Shown here: positions 61,208 through 64,000 of the stretch, piece after piece | How the letters are laid out: each line of letters begins with the position of its first letter | Numbering within the stretch: position 1 is the stretch's first letter | Source of the DNA: Ravibacter sp964559125 | GTDB lineage: Bacteria > Bacteroidota > Bacteroidia > Cytophagales > Spirosomataceae | DNA: 64,000 nucleotides | Direction of reading: 5' to 3' | NCBI GenBank assembly: GCA_964559125.1 | Contig: CAZLGW010000020.1 | Span: 46,952 to 110,951 of the forward strand | The notes under the pieces: model-generated | What the model was told of the DNA's origin: nothing | Databases searched by the model: none | Seen by the model: the letters and a program-made list of their open reading frames with translations, nothing else | Translations under genes and position numbers: made by a program

Positions 61208-61238
61208 TTGGCTTTGTTGAGTAATTTTTCTACCTTTG
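61208..61238 (+). promoter_or_regulatory. rpmB promoter, TTG-N20-TACCTTTG
   Basis: TTG at 61208-61210 and TACCTTTG at 61231-61238, spaced 20 bp, match the Bacteroidetes vegetative consensus. The transcript should start near 61245, giving a leader of about 27 nt. Confidence 0.8.
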
Positions 61239-61271
61239 CAACCGCTTTTAGAGAATAGAAACAGAAAAGTC

Positions 61272-61511
61272 ATGGCCAGAGTTTGTCAAATTACAGGAAA
61301 GAGAACACGTGTCGGGAATAACGTTTCGCACGCGAACAATAAAACCAAGCGTAAGTTTTACCCTAACTTGCAGAAGAAGCGTTTTTTCATTCCTTCTACC
61401 GGCGAGTGGGTTACTTTGAAAGTGTCTACTTCAGCGCTTCGTACCATTAATAAAAATGGCATTGAGACTACCCTGAAAGACGCTTACGAAAAAGGTACTT
61501 TACAGTTCTGA
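61272..61511 (+). CDS. rpmB: Large ribosomal subunit protein bL28
   Basis: A 79-residue ribosomal protein. From ATG 61272 it reads MARVCQITGKRTRVGNNVSH, then ANNKTKRKFYPNLQKKRFFI, the canonical bL28 start; the longer frame to 61236 has 12 extra residues and runs into the promoter. Codon use is strongly biased, as expected for a ribosomal gene. Unlike many Bacteroidetes, rpmG does not follow: a terminator comes 36 bp after the stop. Confidence 0.97.
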   Translation: MARVCQITGKRTRVGNNVSHANNKTKRKFYPNLQKKRFFIPSTGEWVTLKVSTSALRTINKNGIETTLKDAYEKGTLQF

Positions 61512-61547
61512 TATTCAGCAGCAGTATCTGTTTCTGAAGAATTTTAG

Positions 61548-61574
61548 AGCCCTTCCGTTTCGGGAGGGCTTTTT
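61548..61574 (+). terminator. Terminator of rpmB
   Basis: AGCCCTTCCG (61548-61557) pairs with CGGGAGGGCT (61561-61570) around a TTT loop, including one G-U pair, followed by TTTT. Confidence 0.85.
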
Positions 61575-61580
61575 GCATAG

Positions 61581-61624
61581 CCGGGGCTGTGCCCCGGGAT
61601 GAAGATATGGCGCCCTTTCAGGGC
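61581..61624 (-). terminator. Hairpins downstream of the DEAD-box helicase gene
   Basis: CCGGGGC/GCCCCGG (61581-61597) and GCCC/GGGC (61612-61624) lie just after the helicase stop on the minus strand. They have little U-tract, so they may be a repeat element and not a true terminator. Confidence 0.35.
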
Positions 61625-61636
61625 TTTGTGAGGTAG

Positions 61637-62875
61637 CTATTTCTTTTTCTTCCTTTTTTTTCTGTTTTCGAAAGCTTCAATTTCTTTAAGGATTGAGTCG
61701 AGGGTTGGCGCTGCTTCGGTGCTGGCTTCGAGCGTTTCGCGGTAGGCATCCTTAGAGATATCGATCCTGTTTACGGGTTTGGTGATGTAGGCTTCGATCT
61801 CTTCGAGAAGGCCCTTTTCCTCCTCGCTGCAGAGAGAAACAGCGTGCCCTTTCCTCGTCCCTCTTCCTGTTCTTCCTACCCTGTGTACGTAGTTTTCAGC
61901 CTTTTCCGGCAGGTCGTAGTTAACGACCATATCGACGTCGGGTATATCGATCCCTCTTGCACCTACATCTGTGGAGACCAGGACTTTGGATTCGCCGCTT
62001 TTAAACCGGTCGAGCATCTTAAAGCGCTCCTGCTGGTCTTTGTCGCCATGGATGGCAACGGCGCTGATCCCCATCCTGTCGAGCGCTTTCAGAACGCGTT
62101 CCGCCCGGACTTTGGTCCTGACGAAGACCATGATCTTGTCGTCAGGATTATTGTTGATGATCCGTTCCAGGAAGAAACGCTTATCGTTCATTTCTACAAA
62201 AGAGACGGCATGCCGTACGTTTTTGGATACCGGGTCTTTGGGAGAAACCTGGATGCGGATGGGGTTGGTGACCAGCGAATAAGCGAGCCGCTTGATATTT
62301 TCGTCTATTGTTGCGGAGAAGAACAGGGTTTGCCGCTTGGGTGAAATGCGTTCGGTTACATCCTGTATATCCTTGATAAAAGAGGGGTCCAGCATCCGGT
62401 CGGCCTCATCCAGGATCAGTATCCTTACCCGGTTGAGCCGGATATAGCCCTGGCTTGCCAGGTCGAACATTCTCCCGGGGGTAGTGACAAGGATATCGAT
62501 CCCTTTCTCAAGCTTTGCGATCTGCGGAGCCTGCTCGACACCTCCGAATACACAGAAAGTACTTACCCGCGTACCCTGACCGATTTTCTGAAATACACCG
62601 GTAACCTGCAGCGCCAGCTCCCTCGTGGGGACCATGACCACGCATTTGATGCCTTCGCTCCTGGCCGATGCGTTGAGCTCCATGATTTTCTGAAGGACCG
62701 GTATGGCAAAAGCAGCAGTTTTACCGGTCCCGGTCTGGGCTACAGCCAGCACGTCCTCGCCACGGAGAATTGACGGTATCGCCTTGTACTGTATATCAGT
62801 CGGCTTGGCAAAACCGGCATGCTCCAGGTTCTTTTTTATAGTCTCGGAGAGGCTGTAGTAATCTTTGAATTTCAT
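61637..62875 (-). CDS. DEAD/DEAH-box RNA helicase (RhlE-like)
   Basis: A 412-residue ATP-dependent RNA helicase. Motifs in order: Q-motif region (HAGFAKPTDIQYKAIP), I (AQTGTGKTAAF), Ia (PTRELALQ), II (DEAD in ILDEADRML), III (SAT), IV-VI (VFVRTKVRAERV, VSTDVGARGIDIPDV and HRVGRTGRGTRKG). The tail ends in a basic run (KKRKKKK). It probably acts in ribosome assembly or RNA decay. ATG 62875 is used; the longer frame (to 62923) crosses a repeat array. A -7 box at 62977-62984 predicts a leader of about 95 nt that includes the array. Confidence 0.94.
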   Translation of the reverse strand: MKFKDYYSLSETIKKNLEHAGFAKPTDIQYKAIPSILRGEDVLAVAQTGTGKTAAFAIPVLQKIMELNASARSEGIKCVVMVPTRELALQVTGVFQKIGQGTRVSTFCVFGGVEQAPQIAKLEKGIDILVTTPGRMFDLASQGYIRLNRVRILILDEADRMLDPSFIKDIQDVTERISPKRQTLFFSATIDENIKRLAYSLVTNPIRIQVSPKDPVSKNVRHAVSFVEMNDKRFFLERIINNNPDDKIMVFVRTKVRAERVLKALDRMGISAVAIHGDKDQQERFKMLDRFKSGESKVLVSTDVGARGIDIPDVDMVVNYDLPEKAENYVHRVGRTGRGTRKGHAVSLCSEEEKGLLEEIEAYITKPVNRIDISKDAYRETLEASTEAAPTLDSILKEIEAFENRKKRKKKK

Positions 62876-62882
62876 GTATGTG

Positions 62883-62914
62883 ACAATTAGACGATGAGGC
62901 AATGAGGCAATTTG
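62883..62914 (-). repeat. Degenerate 8-mer tandem array (4 units)
   Basis: Plus-strand units ACAATTAG, ACGATGAG, GCAATGAG and GCAATTTG, consensus RCRATKAG. It ends 7 nt before the helicase start codon, inside the predicted transcript leader. Confidence 0.75.
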
Positions 62915-62976
62915 CCCTGGCATGGATCAAATCCCTCAGGATCGACCCATTTTGTGACCCCTGAATTTATTCCGGG

Positions 62977-62984
62977 CAAAGCTA
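62977..62984 (-). promoter_or_regulatory. -7 box TAGCTTTG for the DEAD-box helicase gene
   Basis: TAGCTTTG on the minus strand fits TAnnTTTG, predicting a start near 62970. No TTG is seen at -33. Confidence 0.45.
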
Positions 62985-63115
62985 CGGTTTTATAGGGAAA
63001 AAGGCCCGGTAGGGCAAAACCTGCTTCAGGAAAAAATATAATATGGGAAATATGATTTAGTTGTATTATATTGCGTGAGTATGCAGGTATGTGCGCCTGA
63101 TTAACAGTTGTCAAA

Positions 63116-63808
63116 ATGTTAGAAGAAGAAATATCCATACAGGAGCGGCTGAAGGAGGTGTTTGAAGCGCTGGGGATCACTATTTACCAGATCGCCAAAG
63201 ATCTGGGAGAGAATTCCTCCAAGTTTTATAATATACTGAACGGCAGGGCTAACCCTTCCTACGATACCATTGCCCGCATACTCCAGAGCTATCCGCAGGT
63301 AAGCGCCGACTATTTATTAAGAGGTACCCTGCCTGTGCTTAGGGAAGGCAATGCGAAGGTGAGGCCGGGCGGAACGGATGAGCCTTACCGTGAAGTTCCT
63401 TATCTGCCGGTTAAATTCCACGCTACTTTTGTTGAAACCTATACGGAAGGTTTTCGCTACAGCGATATAGGGTCTTATCATGTGCATAGGGAAGCCGTGA
63501 GCTTTCTGAAGAAGCCTGTGGTGATTGAAGTATCGGGCAACAGCATGAGTCCACAGCTGGTTGATGGCGCCAGGGTCATTGCGACCGAGGTCAGTCATGC
63601 CGATTGGTTGTACCAGTCAGGAGGTGTTTTTGCGGTGGTGTACCGCGATTTTTTCGTGATCAAGCGTATCCGTGAAAATGAGCTTCTTACCAAACACTAC
63701 CTGACCCTGCATTCGGATAACCCGCTGGGCGGCAGTGTGAGCGTCCCGGCACAGGACCTCAGAGGATTGTGGAAGGTACACGGCATCGTGTATGCCCCTG
63801 TTGAATGA
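63116..63808 (+). CDS. XRE-type regulator with S24 (LexA-like) peptidase domain
   Basis: A 230-residue regulator with an N-terminal helix-turn-helix (about 8-65: ITIYQIAKDLGENSSKFYNI, then LNGRANPSYDTIARIL) and a C-terminal S24 peptidase fold. The Ser143-Lys183 dyad is present (VSGNSMSPQLVDG and FFVIKRI). I do not see an Ala-Gly or Cys-Gly cleavage site in the linker (about 70-100), so self-cleavage is uncertain. Such proteins resemble phage C2-type repressors and stress regulators. It precedes a uvrD-like gene, which hints at a DNA-damage link. Confidence 0.9.
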   Translation: MLEEEISIQERLKEVFEALGITIYQIAKDLGENSSKFYNILNGRANPSYDTIARILQSYPQVSADYLLRGTLPVLREGNAKVRPGGTDEPYREVPYLPVKFHATFVETYTEGFRYSDIGSYHVHREAVSFLKKPVVIEVSGNSMSPQLVDGARVIATEVSHADWLYQSGGVFAVVYRDFFVIKRIRENELLTKHYLTLHSDNPLGGSVSVPAQDLRGLWKVHGIVYAPVE

Positions 63809-63843
63809 AATGCAGGGTCCGTACCGGAGAGTCCCGCTTTTCG

Positions 63844-63874
63844 TTGGAAGGAGAAGCAGGGTTCTTTAACTTTG
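63844..63874 (+). promoter_or_regulatory. Promoter of the uvrD-like gene, TTG-N20-TAACTTTG
   Basis: TTG (63844-63846) and TAACTTTG (63867-63874) have 20-bp spacing. The transcript would start near 63881, about 73 nt before the ATG, so this gene has its own promoter and is separate from the S24 regulator. Confidence 0.7.
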
Positions 63875-63953
63875 CCGGGCTGATGAAGGCGGCAGGCGGA
63901 TAGGGTGCTTCACTTGATTTTAATATTGATCCCGGGTTCGGGAAGCAGGAATA

Positions 63954-64000
63954 ATGAACGATTATTTATCGACTTTAAATGAGCCTCAACGTAAGGCGGT
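63954..64000 (+). CDS. UvrD/PcrA-type DNA helicase, first 15 codons only
   Basis: From ATG 63954 the frame reads MNDYLSTLNEPQRKA to the window edge. LNEPQRKAV-like sequence right after a short lead is the standard Q-motif start of superfamily 1A helicases such as UvrD, PcrA and Rep, which unwind DNA in repair and replication. A clear promoter lies upstream. Everything past residue 15 is outside the window. Confidence 0.7.
   Translation, partial: MNDYLSTLNEPQRKA

Noticed and set aside
1..64000. tRNA, rRNA, tmRNA, prophage or defence island
   Set aside because: I looked for T-loop sequence (GGTTCRANTCC), long conserved RNA blocks, integrase, transposase, nuclease or toxin genes and found none that hold up; this was by eye, so a covariance-model scan could still reveal an RNA I missed.

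Overview
The window looks like chromosome from a member of the Bacteroidetes, most likely Cytophagales (Spirosomataceae, Dyadobacter-like). This rests on GLPGLI, DUF4270, DUF4907 and outer-membrane beta-barrel (CarboxypepD_reg plus plug) proteins, many lipoproteins, a single-chain eukaryote-like glycyl-tRNA synthetase, menaquinone synthesis (MenB), and promoters of the Bacteroidetes type TTG-N20-TAnnTTTG (clearest before nrdB, rpmB and the uvrD-like gene). The genus is an inference. I see no rRNA, tRNA, CRISPR array, prophage or intact insertion sequence.

Layout. 1-1731 (-): an edge-truncated polytopic membrane protein overlapping the C-terminal half of a split transketolase. 1870-8972: ABC exporter, Tat-exported metallophosphatase, ATP-grasp ligase, M17 aminopeptidase and ribonucleotide reductase beta chain. 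9096-16983 (-): heme c sugar dehydrogenase-like lipoprotein, a coupled set (secreted protein, rRNA-type methyltransferase, TPR lipoprotein, EVE protein) and MenB. 17101-20498: polyprenyl glycosylphosphotransferase, soluble PQQ sugar dehydrogenase and a 0.5 kb gene-free stretch with strong RNA structure. 20499-28336 (+): beta-barrel receptor plus GLPGLI protein, OmpA lipoprotein, YggS, citrate synthase and a cupin. 28365-39135: GlyRS, HhH protein, YbjQ, AI-2E permease, YtxH protein, flavin reductase, PyrR-like protein, amidotransferase, GT39-type protein and PD40-OmpA protein. 39186-50191: DUF1080, TPR protein, cytochrome oxidase subunit III, IspE, M28 peptidase, PurM, and a sugar-acid locus (Gfo/Idh/MocA, TIM-barrel isomerase, DgoD). 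50244-53058 (-): epimerase/GT2 fusion preceded by the N-terminal half of a split transketolase. 53093-59776: an envelope cluster (ceramidase-like, DUF4907, kelch, LytTR regulator, DUF4270, S41 protease). 59856-64000: ornithine aminotransferase, ribosomal protein bL28, DEAD-box helicase, S24 regulator and the first codons of a UvrD/PcrA-type helicase.

Most of the window is core metabolism and envelope biology, not a defence or mobile island. The observations that stand out are: (i) degenerate tandem arrays, one family of 8-mers (RCRATKAG) and one of 7-mers (GCTGATA), each sitting 5-14 nt before a start codon in six unrelated genes; (ii) the two halves of a split transketolase lying about 50 kb apart, each coupled to a polysaccharide-type membrane or glycosyltransferase gene; (iii) a LytTR regulator whose phospho-acceptor aspartate is replaced by glutamate, in the middle of the lipoprotein cluster; (iv) a three-way-junction RNA ending in a U-tract in the 20.0-20.5 kb gap; and (v) several perfect dyads in promoter regions.

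Start codons were moved from the longest open frame where domain starts, lipoboxes, promoter boxes or the neighbour's stop codon argued for it; each case is stated.
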